56,218 nucleotides of DNA. It comes from Flavobacteriales bacterium (GTDB lineage: Bacteria > Bacteroidota > Bacteroidia > Flavobacteriales_G > Salibacteraceae). A program made the position numbers and the translations under genes. The DNA lies in assembly GCA_018660685.1 (NCBI GenBank), contig JABJJW010000019.1:1-56218 (forward strand). The letters are read 5' to 3'. The notes below the pieces were generated by a model. That model was not told the DNA's origin and searched no databases. It worked only from the letters and a program-made list of their open reading frames with translations. Positions 34,671 to 43,630 of this stretch are shown in pieces; within the stretch, counting starts at the first letter, position 1; every line of letters starts with the position of its first letter.

Positions 34671-35321
34671 ATGAGCGAAAATTTAGATGAAATGCGCAAT
34701 TCGCGTCGAGATTTCGATCACGGCGAATTGAATGAGAATAACCTCCCTCAGGATCCTTTGTTCTTGTTTAAGAAATGGCTCGAGGAAGCGATTATGGGTG
34801 AGGTTGAAGACCCCAACGCCATGACGGTTTCGACTGTTGATTCCGATGGCATGCCTAGATCAAGAGTTGTCTACCTGCGGGATCTAGTTCAAGAAGGATT
34901 CATCTTCTACACAAACTATACTAGCAACAAAGGAGAACAGATTCGAGACTACGGAAAAGTCGCGCTCAACTTTCTGTGGACCAAGCTTGATAGACAAGTA
35001 CGTATAACTGGGATTGCACAAAAGATACCAGCTGAAATGTCTGACGAGTACTTTGCTAAACGACCGAGAGAGAGTCAAATAGGTGCCTGGGCTTCACCTC
35101 AAAGCAAGCAGCTTTCAAGCAGACAGCAGCTCTTGGAATCAGTCGCTAAATTTGAAAAGGAATTTGAAGGGAAACCAATTCCTAGACCTCCCCATTGGGG
35201 CGGGTATGTTGTTATTCCAAATTCGATCGAATTTTGGCAAGGCAGGACAGCCCGACTTCATGACCGGTTTTTGTTTGAGCTGGGCAAGGATAACTGGAGG
35301 ATAATCAGATTAGCTCCTTAG
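34671..35321 (+). CDS. pdxH: Pyridoxamine 5'-phosphate oxidase
   Basis: 216 aa from ATG 34671 (the open frame extends into nosY but the family start MSENLDEMRNSRRDF fits here). FMN enzyme that oxidises PNP/PMP to PLP with O2. Motifs: NAMTVSTVDSDGMPRSRVVY, IFYTNYTSNKG, ASPQSKQLSSR, and the C-terminal FWQGRTARLHDR...WRIIRLAP. It follows nosY on the same strand with a 31-bp gap and could be co-transcribed. The next gene on this strand, tnaA, needs PLP. Its 3' end overlaps the Rrf2 gene by 12 bp. Confidence 0.95.
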   Translation: MSENLDEMRNSRRDFDHGELNENNLPQDPLFLFKKWLEEAIMGEVEDPNAMTVSTVDSDGMPRSRVVYLRDLVQEGFIFYTNYTSNKGEQIRDYGKVALNFLWTKLDRQVRITGIAQKIPAEMSDEYFAKRPRESQIGAWASPQSKQLSSRQQLLESVAKFEKEFEGKPIPRPPHWGGYVVIPNSIEFWQGRTARLHDRFLFELGKDNWRIIRLAP

Positions 35322-35753
35322 CTTCCTGTTCAGGTGAATTTTACCTTCTATTAGATCAACCGCGAGGTCAGCGATATGTGTGGACTTGAGCATGTGAGCT
35401 TGACGATCCCGAATATCTGAGAATGAGTTGTGAATTGGACAAGGTTGAGTATCGCTGCACTCATGAAGCCCCAATACGCATTCTTGATAATACTTATCGC
35501 CATCAACTTCAACCATCACATCCCAAAGCGTTAACGACTTTGAATAATCAAGGGAATAGCCACCATTTGGTCCCTTTATGCTTTGGATGAGATTGCGCTT
35601 AGTAAGAGTCTGTAAAATATTGGATGTGAATCTTTCGGGGATATCGAGCTGGGAAGAAATCTCTTTAATGCCTACACGCTGAGTTCCCTGCTCATTTTGA
35701 GCAGCAATGAATACGATTGATCGTATCGCATATTCGCATGCTTTCGAGAACAT
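35310..35753 (-). CDS. Rrf2 family Fe-S regulator (NsrR/IscR-like)
   Basis: 147 aa from ATG 35753 (MFSKACEYAIRSIVFIAA is the family N-terminus). Winged helix with LDIPERFTSNILQTLTKRNL and GPNGGYSL, then three cysteines in ECVLGLHECSDTQPCPIH (C-x6-C-x5-C), a layout that binds a [2Fe-2S] or [4Fe-4S] cluster. Relatives sense NO (NsrR), Fe-S status (IscR) or redox state. Lying between nos and tnaA and transcribed away from both, it is a candidate NO or redox sensor for this island. A 6-bp-arm palindrome sits 39 bp upstream. Confidence 0.9.
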   Translation of the reverse strand: MFSKACEYAIRSIVFIAAQNEQGTQRVGIKEISSQLDIPERFTSNILQTLTKRNLIQSIKGPNGGYSLDYSKSLTLWDVMVEVDGDKYYQECVLGLHECSDTQPCPIHNSFSDIRDRQAHMLKSTHIADLAVDLIEGKIHLNRKLRS

Positions 35754-35791
35754 TATATCATCTTTTAATTTGAACCTTAGAAGTCTCAATG

Positions 35792-35809
35792 ACGATCTTT
35801 AGCGATCGT
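35792..35809 (-). promoter_or_regulatory. Candidate operator upstream of the Rrf2 gene
   Basis: ACGATC-TTTAGC-GATCGT: perfect 6-bp inverted arms with a 6-bp spacer, 39 bp before the Rrf2 start codon. Self-repression is common in this family, but the sequence does not match a known NsrR or IscR consensus that I can confirm. The rest of the gap (35810-36071) shows no gene. Confidence 0.35.
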
Positions 35810-36071
35810 TGATATTCTCAGTTAATTACTCTTTAACCCATCCACAACAAATTCTTGAATTCCGCATTCAATTTCTTGTTGAGGTCTCTAATTCCATCGA
35901 ATTTAGAAGAGATTATGGTATACAGGGCTCTCGATTGCTAGACCTGTCGAGAATCATGTTTTTAACCGGCTGTAAACCTCCTCTGAGATGATGGGAATAG
36001 CAAACAAGTGCTGTGTTTAAAGGGTTATTTGAATTGCCGAATCTGAGCTGATAAATTGGACCTGTTTCATC

Positions 36072-36115
36072 CTGACAGCAGTCATTCCTAATCTCTATTT
36101 TTTGGCATACCCTTG
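36072..36115 (+). promoter_or_regulatory. FNR/DNR-type box and -7 element of tnaA
   Basis: CTGACAGCAGTCAT (36072-36085) has perfect TGAC-N4-GTCA core arms. After exactly 22 nt comes TACCCTTG (36108-36115), one mismatch from TAnnTTTG. Same geometry as the nos promoter; the start codon of tnaA is 36 bp downstream. Confidence 0.75.
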
Positions 36116-36151
36116 ACTAAAATTATTAGCTGTCACTAAATCTCCGGAAGC

Positions 36152-37537
36152 ATGTACAAGACGATTATTGAACCATTCAAGATTAAAATGGTTGAGCCCA
36201 TTGCCGTAACGAATGAAGAGCAAAGAATTGAGTTTTTAGAAGCAGCACATTACAACCCATTCCAACTGGATGCAGATAGTGTCATGATAGATTTTTTAAC
36301 CGATAGCGGAACGTCTGCCATGAGCGCCGAGCAATGGTCGGGAATAATGCGGGGAGATGAAGCATATGCTGGTTCTAGATCATGGCAAAGAATGGAGGAA
36401 GTCGTTAAAAAACTCACTGGCTTTGAATTCGTATTGCCAACACACCAAGGTCGCGCCGCTGAACGAATTATCTATTCTGCACTCGGGGGTGAAGGCAAAA
36501 CATTTATTAGCAATACCCACTTTGATACAACTCGGGCAAACATTGAGTTTACGGGGTCTGAGGCTATTGATATACCCATTCCAGAAGGAACTCAACCTCA
36601 GTCTCTACACCCATTTAAGGGCAACATGGATGTGACCAAGCTTCGATCAATCATCGAAGAGCGAGGGGGCGAATCGATCGGCGCGGTAATTCTAACAGTG
36701 ACGAACAACAGCGGAGGTGGACAACCAGTGAGCATGTCAAACGCAAAGGACATAAGATCCATATGTGATGAATTTGACATCCTCTTCCTTTTGGATTGCT
36801 GCAGGGTTGCTGAGAATGCTTACTTCATCCGAGAAAGGGAAGACGGTTATTCAGAGCTGAGTTATAAGCAAATTGCCGAACAAATGTTCAGACTCACCGA
36901 TGGTGCTGTGATGAGCGCCAAAAAAGATGGTTTGGTTAACATGGGAGGGTTTCTGGCGCTTAAGAACAAGGAGCTTGCAGTGGAGTGTACAAATGTTTTG
37001 ATCATCACTGAAGGGTTTTCAACCTACGGTGGACTTTCAGGACGTGACATGGAAGCTATCGCTATTGGTTTAGAGGAAGTATTTGATGAAAAATACCTTG
37101 AGTACAGAATGAAAAGCACGAAGTACCTGGGTGATGGACTTGAGGCTATGGGTGTTCCTCTCCTCTTACCCGTGGGAGGACATGCTGTTTACATCGATGC
37201 CGCTCGCTTTTACCCTCAAATTCCCGCTCACGAATACCCAGGTCAGGCACTCGCTTGCCAACTGTATCTCAAAGGTGGAATCCGAGCAGTCGAAATAGGA
37301 TCAGTGATGTTTGGGAAGTACGATGAGCAAGGAGAGCTAATTCCTTCACCAATGGAGTTAGTTCGATTGGCAATTCCACGCAGAGTCTATACGCAGAGTC
37401 ACATCGAATACGTATTAGAAGTGTTCAGGGATCTGAAAAATGAAAAAAATGAAATCTCAGGATATAAGATAACGGAGGAGCCTCGGTTTTTGCGTCACTT
37501 TACTGCTCACTTCGAGCCATTGAAAGGAAGAGTTTAG
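36152..37537 (+). CDS. tnaA: Tryptophanase
   Basis: 461 aa. PLP enzyme of the beta-eliminating lyase family that splits tryptophan into indole, pyruvate and ammonia. Motifs: KTIIEPFKIKMVEPI at the start, SGTSAMS, LPTHQGRAAERI, SNTHFDTTRANIEFTG, LLDCCRVAENAYFI, and the PLP lysine in MSAKKDGLVNMGGFL. Tyrosine phenol-lyase is the close alternative; THFDTTRANIEF and AKKDGL fit the tryptophanase versions seen in Bacteroides-type genomes. Preceded by an FNR-type promoter, so expression at low oxygen is expected. Confidence 0.92.
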   Translation: MYKTIIEPFKIKMVEPIAVTNEEQRIEFLEAAHYNPFQLDADSVMIDFLTDSGTSAMSAEQWSGIMRGDEAYAGSRSWQRMEEVVKKLTGFEFVLPTHQGRAAERIIYSALGGEGKTFISNTHFDTTRANIEFTGSEAIDIPIPEGTQPQSLHPFKGNMDVTKLRSIIEERGGESIGAVILTVTNNSGGGQPVSMSNAKDIRSICDEFDILFLLDCCRVAENAYFIREREDGYSELSYKQIAEQMFRLTDGAVMSAKKDGLVNMGGFLALKNKELAVECTNVLIITEGFSTYGGLSGRDMEAIAIGLEEVFDEKYLEYRMKSTKYLGDGLEAMGVPLLLPVGGHAVYIDAARFYPQIPAHEYPGQALACQLYLKGGIRAVEIGSVMFGKYDEQGELIPSPMELVRLAIPRRVYTQSHIEYVLEVFRDLKNEKNEISGYKITEEPRFLRHFTAHFEPLKGRV

Positions 37538-37714
37538 ACGTATCACATTCAATAAAATAGTTATACGATCTATTAATTCAACATCAATGCTAATGAGTAA
37601 TTAACAGTGCACATGGTTGATAAATTAGCTAGTAAATTATCCAACACTGAAAGTCGGGATTGACAAGGACTTCATAGGTTGTTAACCGGCTTAATGTTGA
37701 CAGGATTTGCATAG

Positions 37715-37758
37715 ATGATTTTCGTCATAATTAGACGGTAGTCGAGGGAATACATTTG
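37715..37758 (+). promoter_or_regulatory. FNR/DNR-type box and -7 element of nrdJ-nadAB
   Basis: ATGATTTTCGTCAT (37715-37728) has TGAT/GTCA half-sites with N4 between them. Exactly 22 nt later stands a perfect -7 element TACATTTG (37751-37758). The rest of the tnaA-nrdJ gap (37538-37714) shows no gene and no cobalamin riboswitch that I can recognise. Confidence 0.8.
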
Positions 37759-37793
37759 GTCTCGCTGTTTTGAAAAAACCTAAAACCTTTGTC

Positions 37794-40379
37794 ATGCAAG
37801 AAACCCTCGAGAAAGACATATCCGTTCGGTCAGTCACGGATAATCGATCAAAATCAATCACATATTCTTACGATGAGGTTTTAGCGGAATCGACTGTCTA
37901 TTTTGAAGGAGACGAGCTTGCGGCGACCGTTTGGATGAGCAAATACGCTTTGAAAGACTCAGATGGCAAATACTATGAGAAAAGCCCTGATGATATGCAT
38001 CATCGTCTAGCTTCTGAGATCGCGCGTGTGGATGGCAAGCACCCTCACCCATTGGAAGAGAGTGACTTTTTTGAAGCCTTGGCGCGATTCCAATACATTA
38101 TTCCTCAAGGTGGACCTATGTCCGGTATCGGTAATGATCATCAGGTTGTATCCCTTTCGAATTGCTTTGTAATTGGTCATTCCACACAGGGAGATTCGTA
38201 TGGTGCTATCATGCAAACGGATCAAGAACAGGTGCAGTTGATGAAGCGGAGAGGAGGAGTTGGCCACGACCTTTCACATATTCGTCCAAAGGGATCTCCC
38301 GTTAAGAATAGTGCTCTAACCTCAACTGGTGTTGTCCCTTTTATGGAACGGTTCAGCAATTCAACGCGTGAGGTGGCGCAAGATGGTCGTCGGGGAGCAT
38401 TGATGCTCAGCATTTCCATTGAGCATCCAGATGCCGAAGATTTCATTGATGCCAAGTTGGATCAGTCAAAGGTCACAGGAGCAAATATTTCGGTGAAAAT
38501 CACCGATGATTTTATGCAGGCCGTTATCAAAGGGGATGCTTTCATCCAGCGATTTCCAGTAGGCTCAAATAATCCTACCACGACCAAAGAAATCGACGCT
38601 AGTTCACTCTGGGAAAAGATAGTACACAACGCATGGAAGTCCGCTGAGCCAGGCATCTTGTTTTGGGACACTATAAAACGAGAATCTGTTGCTGACTGCT
38701 ATGAGGATGAAGGGTTCGGAACTGTCTCTACAAATCCGTGTGGGGAGATACCCCTTTGTCCTTATGATTCGTGTCGATTACTTGCCATTAACCTACTAAG
38801 CTTCGTGAATAATCCATTTTCCGAAGAGGCTGAGTTTGATTTTGTGAAATTCAAGCGATATGTGCGAATGGCGCAACGCATAGCTGACAATATCATTGAT
38901 TTAGAACTTGAGAAAATTGATTCAATCCTTGAAAAGATCGGCAATGACCCAGAGTCTAAGGAAATTAAACGGACCGAGAGAAATCTGTGGTTAAACATCA
39001 AAGAGAAATGTCAAAATGGTCGACGTACCGGGACAGGTATCACAGCTGAAGGAGACATGCTTGCTGCGCTCGGTTTAACTTATGGGTCTCAGGAATCAAT
39101 AGAGTTTTCGGAGAAAGTTCATCGAACGCTTGCTATCGAGGCATACAGAAGCTCTGTTGAACTAGCTCGCGATCGAGGTTCATTCCCTATTTATGATGCT
39201 GCTCGCGAGGTGGAAAACCCATTTATCCAGCGATTGCTTGAGTCAGACCCTAACCTCGCTCAAATGATGGCCAAACATGGCCGCCGCAACATTGCAATCT
39301 TAACGATTGCGCCGACCGGAACTACAAGCATGATGACCCAGACTTCATCTGGTATCGAGCCTGTTTTTATGGTGGCGTACAAAAGACGAAAGAAGATAAA
39401 CCCAAATGATAAAAACGCTCGCGTGGACTTTGTAGATGAGGTCGGAGATCATTGGCAAGAATACAATGTCTTCCATCGCACATTTGAGAAGTGGCTTCAA
39501 CTGAAAGGATATAATCTCGATGAAGTTAAATCCTTTGATCACGACCGCTTGGAGAAGCTAATCCAGGAGTCTCCGTATAAGAACGCGACCGCTCAGGATG
39601 TTGATTGGGTAAAAAAGGTTGAGCTTCAAGGAGCAATTCAAAAATGGGTTGATCACTCGATCAGCGTAACCGTCAATATTCCAAATGAAGCCACCACGGA
39701 ACTTGTAAATCAGATTTATCAAGAGAGCTGGGAGGCTGGGTGCAAGGGGATCACAGTTTACCGGGATGGATCTAGATCAGGTGTGCTAGTCTCTGATGAT
39801 AACAAGGATGATGCTAAGTCAATTTCAGATTATTCCGTACCGCCTAAACGACCAGAAACACTCGATGCAGATGTGGTAAGATTTAACAATGGAACTGAAC
39901 CATGGATATCGGTTATTGGGTTGATGAAGGATGAGCCATATGAAATATTTACTGGTAGGGCAGAAGATAGTTTTCATCTCCCTGAATCTGTGACTACAGG
40001 ATTTGTTAAGAAGGTAAAGGACGCAAACGGAAAGAGTCGTTATGACTTTATATACCTCGATCGAGATGGCTACGAAATCATCCTCGGTGGTCTTTCGAGG
40101 TCTTTTGATCCCGAATATTGGAACTATGCAAAGCTTATAAGCGGAGTGCTCAGACATGGAATGCCATTGCCCTATGTAGTTCACATGGTTGATAACCTCC
40201 ACCTAAATGATGATTCGCTAAATACTTGGAAGAGCGGAGTCATTCGCGGTTTGAAGAGATATATTCAAAGCGGCTCTGAACCCGTGGATAATGTTTGTCC
40301 AAAATGTGAGGAAGAGGCATTGGTTTATGAGGAAGGATGCCTAAATTGTAAGAGTTGTGGGCATTCAAAATGCTCGTAG
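37794..40379 (+). CDS. nrdJ: Adenosylcobalamin-dependent class II ribonucleotide reductase
   Basis: 861 aa from ATG 37794. The upstream TTG at 37770 would leave almost no leader behind the -7 element at 37751. It makes deoxyribonucleotides without oxygen, using B12 to generate the thiyl radical. Motifs: VSLSNCFVIG (redox Cys), MKRRGGVGHDLSHIRPKGSP, NPCGEIPLCPYDSCRL (radical Cys and Glu), ILTIAPTGTTSMM, and the PNEATTELVNQIY segment near ~640. The C-terminus is a Cys-rich tail with CPKCEEEALVYEEGCLNCKS that reduces the active site. Followed 14 bp later by nadA. Confidence 0.95.
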   Translation: MQETLEKDISVRSVTDNRSKSITYSYDEVLAESTVYFEGDELAATVWMSKYALKDSDGKYYEKSPDDMHHRLASEIARVDGKHPHPLEESDFFEALARFQYIIPQGGPMSGIGNDHQVVSLSNCFVIGHSTQGDSYGAIMQTDQEQVQLMKRRGGVGHDLSHIRPKGSPVKNSALTSTGVVPFMERFSNSTREVAQDGRRGALMLSISIEHPDAEDFIDAKLDQSKVTGANISVKITDDFMQAVIKGDAFIQRFPVGSNNPTTTKEIDASSLWEKIVHNAWKSAEPGILFWDTIKRESVADCYEDEGFGTVSTNPCGEIPLCPYDSCRLLAINLLSFVNNPFSEEAEFDFVKFKRYVRMAQRIADNIIDLELEKIDSILEKIGNDPESKEIKRTERNLWLNIKEKCQNGRRTGTGITAEGDMLAALGLTYGSQESIEFSEKVHRTLAIEAYRSSVELARDRGSFPIYDAAREVENPFIQRLLESDPNLAQMMAKHGRRNIAILTIAPTGTTSMMTQTSSGIEPVFMVAYKRRKKINPNDKNARVDFVDEVGDHWQEYNVFHRTFEKWLQLKGYNLDEVKSFDHDRLEKLIQESPYKNATAQDVDWVKKVELQGAIQKWVDHSISVTVNIPNEATTELVNQIYQESWEAGCKGITVYRDGSRSGVLVSDDNKDDAKSISDYSVPPKRPETLDADVVRFNNGTEPWISVIGLMKDEPYEIFTGRAEDSFHLPESVTTGFVKKVKDANGKSRYDFIYLDRDGYEIILGGLSRSFDPEYWNYAKLISGVLRHGMPLPYVVHMVDNLHLNDDSLNTWKSGVIRGLKRYIQSGSEPVDNVCPKCEEEALVYEEGCLNCKSCGHSKCS

Positions 40380-40393
40380 TAGGTGATGGATGT

Positions 40394-41329
40394 ATGCATG
40401 GAGAAACGATAGATTACCAGAGGGAGATTGCGAGACTTAAGAAGGAACGGAAAGCGATTATTCTAGCGCACTTTTATCAAGTTCCTGAAATTCAAGAAAT
40501 AGCAGATTTTGTTGGGGATAGTCTTTTTCTGGCGCAAAAAGCGGCTTCAACAGATGCCGAGGTTATTGTATTGGCTGGCGTCCATTTCATGGCAGAAACA
40601 GCCAAGATTATCAATCCTAGTAAAACCATTCTTCTACCTGTCTTGAAGGCTGGGTGCTCGCTTGCTGATTCTTGTCAACCATCGGACTTTAGCTCATATG
40701 TCAAACAACACCCTGATCACGCAGTGGTGACCTACATTAATTGTTCGGCAGAGATTAAAGCGTTGAGTGACATTGTGTGTACAAGCTCGAATGCAGAGGC
40801 GGTGATAAACTCAATTCCTCTAGATCAACCCATCATTTTTGCACCAGATGAGAATTTGGGCAAGTACTTAGAGAAAGTTACAGGCAGAAAAATGCTCTTG
40901 TGGAGTGGGAGCTGTATGGTTCATGAAGATTTTAGCCTTGAGAAATTGCTAGCCCTTCATAGGTCCCATCCTCAGGCAAAAGTCATAGCCCATCCTGAAT
41001 CAGAACAACACATATTAAAAATCGCCACATTTATTGGTTCGACTAAAAAGCTGCTTGACTTTGTGCAAAGTGATGATTCGAAAGAATACATCGTTGCCAC
41101 AGAAGCAGGTATTTTACACATGATGAACGCTCTCGTTCCTCAGAAGCTTTTTTTGCCAGCACCGAGTTACGAAGAGAATACTTGTGCTTGCAGCGAATGT
41201 GAGTACATGAAGATGAATACCCTCGAAAAACTCTATCTGTGTCTACGTGATCAGCAACCACGAATTGAATTGAGTGATCAGCTGATTAGGCAAGCTGGCA
41301 TACCGATAGAGCGAATGCTCGAAATCTAA
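40394..41329 (+). CDS. nadA: Quinolinate synthase
   Basis: 311 aa from ATG 40394. Condenses iminoaspartate with DHAP to quinolinate for NAD. [4Fe-4S] enzyme: ligand cysteines fit LKAGCSLADSC, WSGSCMVHE and ENTCACSECEYMKMN. Other motifs: AIILAHFYQVPEIQEIADFVGDS and VIAHPES. The nadA-nadB pair sits behind nrdJ with 14- and 10-bp gaps, one transcription unit. NadB normally supplies iminoaspartate. Confidence 0.95.
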   Translation: MHGETIDYQREIARLKKERKAIILAHFYQVPEIQEIADFVGDSLFLAQKAASTDAEVIVLAGVHFMAETAKIINPSKTILLPVLKAGCSLADSCQPSDFSSYVKQHPDHAVVTYINCSAEIKALSDIVCTSSNAEAVINSIPLDQPIIFAPDENLGKYLEKVTGRKMLLWSGSCMVHEDFSLEKLLALHRSHPQAKVIAHPESEQHILKIATFIGSTKKLLDFVQSDDSKEYIVATEAGILHMMNALVPQKLFLPAPSYEENTCACSECEYMKMNTLEKLYLCLRDQQPRIELSDQLIRQAGIPIERMLEI

Positions 41330-41339
41330 GGTTGGGGCA

Positions 41340-42800
41340 ATGAAGAACGACAATGTTGATGTCGTGGTACTGGGAGGTGGAATAGCTGGCTTATACTATG
41401 CTCATTGTCTTAGTTCTCACCACGAGAAATTAGACATCCTGATCCTATCCAAGGACGAGTTAGCTGTTTGCAACACTCGATATGCTCAGGGAGGTGTAGC
41501 TGTAACTTTTGATCCTGTATTTAGTGAAATTGAAAGTCACGTCCAGGATACATTGAATGCTGGCCGCGGCTTATGCGATGAACGAGTAGTTCGATTCGTA
41601 GTTGAAGAAGGCAAGGAGCAAATTCAGAACTTAATGAACCTTGGAACGTCATTCGATAGGAACATTGACGGTGAGTTGGATATGGTTAAAGAAGGGGGAC
41701 ATTCCTCCAATCGTATTGTCCATGCCAAAGATCGAACGGGTCTTGAAATACAAAATAGCCTCATGCGAGCTTTGAAGACTACGAACAATGTGCGTTTTCG
41801 ATCTTCGTGTCTCGCTCTTGATCTGCTAATGGATGAGGATGCGTGTTTAGGAGTTCAAGTTCTAAATAAGGATGGCGATAACACTATTATAAGCGCCTCG
41901 ACAACTGTAATAGCTACAGGCGGAATTGGTCAGCTTTATGAGGTCACGACAAATCCGTCCGTTGCTACAGGTGATGGAATAGCGATGGCGTCGAGGGCAG
42001 GAGCTAAAATTCAAGATATGGCCTTCGTACAGTTCCACCCAACAGCTCTGTACGAAGTAGGGCGGACGCCGTCATTCTTGATATCCGAAGCGGTTAGAGG
42101 TCATGGCGCACAGTTGAGGAATGAAGACGGAGAAGCTTTTATGTTTCAATATGATCCACGAGGATCGTTGGCCACGCGAGATATCGTTTCAAAGGCCATC
42201 TTTTTGGAAATGCAGAGAAGTGCTTTTCCTTATGTATGGTTGGACGTCCGGCATTTTGACCTAGTTGAATTTGCTGAGCTCTTCCCAACTATTTCTGAAA
42301 AATGTCAATCACTAGGCTTGAATTTGTCCAAAGAGATGATACCTGTGGTTCCAGCAGCTCATTATTTGTGCGGCGGAATTGTGACTGACAATAAGGGACG
42401 AACTTCCATTCCGAATTTGCTGTGTTTAGGCGAAGCTGGGAGAACCGGAATGCACGGAGCAAACCGACTGGCGTCCAATTCACTGCTTGAGGCTTTGGTC
42501 TTTGCAGCTCGAGCAGCGCGATTACCATATGAACGAAAGCCAATTTCAAGTGTTCAACAAGAGTCGGATCACCGTAACGAGGGCGTGATTTCGGCGACTT
42601 TCGACATAGCGGAAATCAAGAGCATTATGTCAAATAATGCGGGAATTGAACGAACTCTTGACGGCCTTCAATTTGCTCAGATGAAACTTTCCAAGTTGAA
42701 ACAACCACAAATGCCTTCTGACCGGAACGAGGTTGAATTCATCAATATGATTGAAGTTGCGCGCCTCGTTGTGGAGGACGCACTTCACAACCTAGATTAG
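41340..42800 (+). CDS. nadB: L-aspartate oxidase
   Basis: 486 aa. FAD enzyme oxidising aspartate to iminoaspartate with O2 or fumarate. Motifs: VVVLGGGIAGLYYAHCLSS (FAD), NTRYAQGGVAVTF, GGHSSNRIVHAKDRTG, VIATGGIGQLYEVTTNP, MQDMAFVQFHPTAL-like QDMAFVQFHPTAL, and EAGRTGMHGANRLASNSLLEA. Able to use fumarate, NadB keeps NAD synthesis working without oxygen, consistent with an FNR-controlled operon with nrdJ. Confidence 0.96.
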   Translation: MKNDNVDVVVLGGGIAGLYYAHCLSSHHEKLDILILSKDELAVCNTRYAQGGVAVTFDPVFSEIESHVQDTLNAGRGLCDERVVRFVVEEGKEQIQNLMNLGTSFDRNIDGELDMVKEGGHSSNRIVHAKDRTGLEIQNSLMRALKTTNNVRFRSSCLALDLLMDEDACLGVQVLNKDGDNTIISASTTVIATGGIGQLYEVTTNPSVATGDGIAMASRAGAKIQDMAFVQFHPTALYEVGRTPSFLISEAVRGHGAQLRNEDGEAFMFQYDPRGSLATRDIVSKAIFLEMQRSAFPYVWLDVRHFDLVEFAELFPTISEKCQSLGLNLSKEMIPVVPAAHYLCGGIVTDNKGRTSIPNLLCLGEAGRTGMHGANRLASNSLLEALVFAARAARLPYERKPISSVQQESDHRNEGVISATFDIAEIKSIMSNNAGIERTLDGLQFAQMKLSKLKQPQMPSDRNEVEFINMIEVARLVVEDALHNLD

Positions 42801-42820
42801 GCATCACATATTTTCGAGTA

Positions 42821-42864
42821 ATGATGTGAATCATATTCTTTATCATTCTTACTGCGTTCATTTG
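42821..42864 (+). promoter_or_regulatory. FNR/DNR-type box and -7 element of mbnP-mbnH
   Basis: ATGATGTGAATCAT (42821-42834) has perfect ATGAT/ATCAT arms around N4. Exactly 22 nt later stands TTCATTTG (42857-42864), one mismatch from TAnnTTTG, with the ATG 31 bp downstream. Confidence 0.75.
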
Positions 42865-42895
42865 TGATCTTAGGGTTTGTATATTGCTGTATATC

Positions 42896-43627
42896 ATGAA
42901 TGTAGAAAGGTTGATCTCGTGTTGTTCCGTACTAATTCTTTTACAACTTGGCGCTTGCAAAAAGGACGACATTGCTGATGAAGTCTCGGTTGTCATTGAG
43001 ATAAGACACGAGGTTGATGGAGCCGAGTTAGCAATGAAAGGCACGACGTACATCAACCAAGCGGGAAACGAGTTTGACGTATCTAAACTTCAATATTATA
43101 TATCAGGGATTGAGTTTGTTGGCAACGAATTCAACGCGGTCTTTGACGAAGAGGCTTTCTATGTTGATGCCGAAGACAATTCAACTTATGGCATTTCATT
43201 GAGTCTTTCGCCGGCAACTTATTCTAAGATGAAGTTCAGTATCGGAGTCATTCCAGATTTGAATGAGCACGAAGCAATTCCGAAGACGATTGAGAATACG
43301 AACATGATGTGGCCAGAGCCAATGGGCGGCGGATACCACTTTTTGAAATTGGAGGGACACTATAGGAACCATGAAGGAGAAAGTGATGGATACGCATTGC
43401 ATGTTGGAAATGATGAGAATCTAATTGAAGTTGAGTTGGAAAATTCAATAGCCATTAATGATGAGTCACCAATTGTAATTCTGACAATGGACGTTTCGCA
43501 ATGGTTCAAAAATTCCAATGAATATGATTTAAATGATCAGAATTACTCTATGGGCAGCGGTCCGTTGATGAGGCAGATATCAGAAAATGGCAGGAATGTA
43601 TTTTCCATTTCTCTTGAAAATAAGTAG
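42896..43627 (+). CDS. MbnP-like copper-binding lipoprotein
   Basis: 243 aa from ATG 42896 with lipobox LLQLGAC. The body follows the MbnP family: FDVSKLQYYISGIEFVG, then LSPATYSKMKFSIGV, then MMWPEPMGGGYHFLKLEGHY. In characterised MbnP, a tryptophan before the GY(x)F segment is oxidised to kynurenine by the diheme partner MbnH and then helps bind copper. Here W139 occupies that place; only one other Trp is present. The MbnH-like gene begins 3 bp after the stop. Copper binding is inferred from family and context (nosZ nearby). Confidence 0.85.
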   Translation: MNVERLISCCSVLILLQLGACKKDDIADEVSVVIEIRHEVDGAELAMKGTTYINQAGNEFDVSKLQYYISGIEFVGNEFNAVFDEEAFYVDAEDNSTYGISLSLSPATYSKMKFSIGVIPDLNEHEAIPKTIENTNMMWPEPMGGGYHFLKLEGHYRNHEGESDGYALHVGNDENLIEVELENSIAINDESPIVILTMDVSQWFKNSNEYDLNDQNYSMGSGPLMRQISENGRNVFSISLENK

Positions 43628-43630
43628 GTG

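Noticed and set aside
37538-37714. Cobalamin riboswitch before the B12-dependent nrdJ
   Set aside because: No B12-box-like element or matching helices were seen; the gap instead holds the FNR-type box and -7 element close to the gene.
42804-42829. TCACAT...ATGTGA inverted repeat as a CRP site
   Set aside because: The spacer of 14 bp is too long for a CRP dimer, and the overlapping ATGATGTGAATCAT box explains the sequence better.
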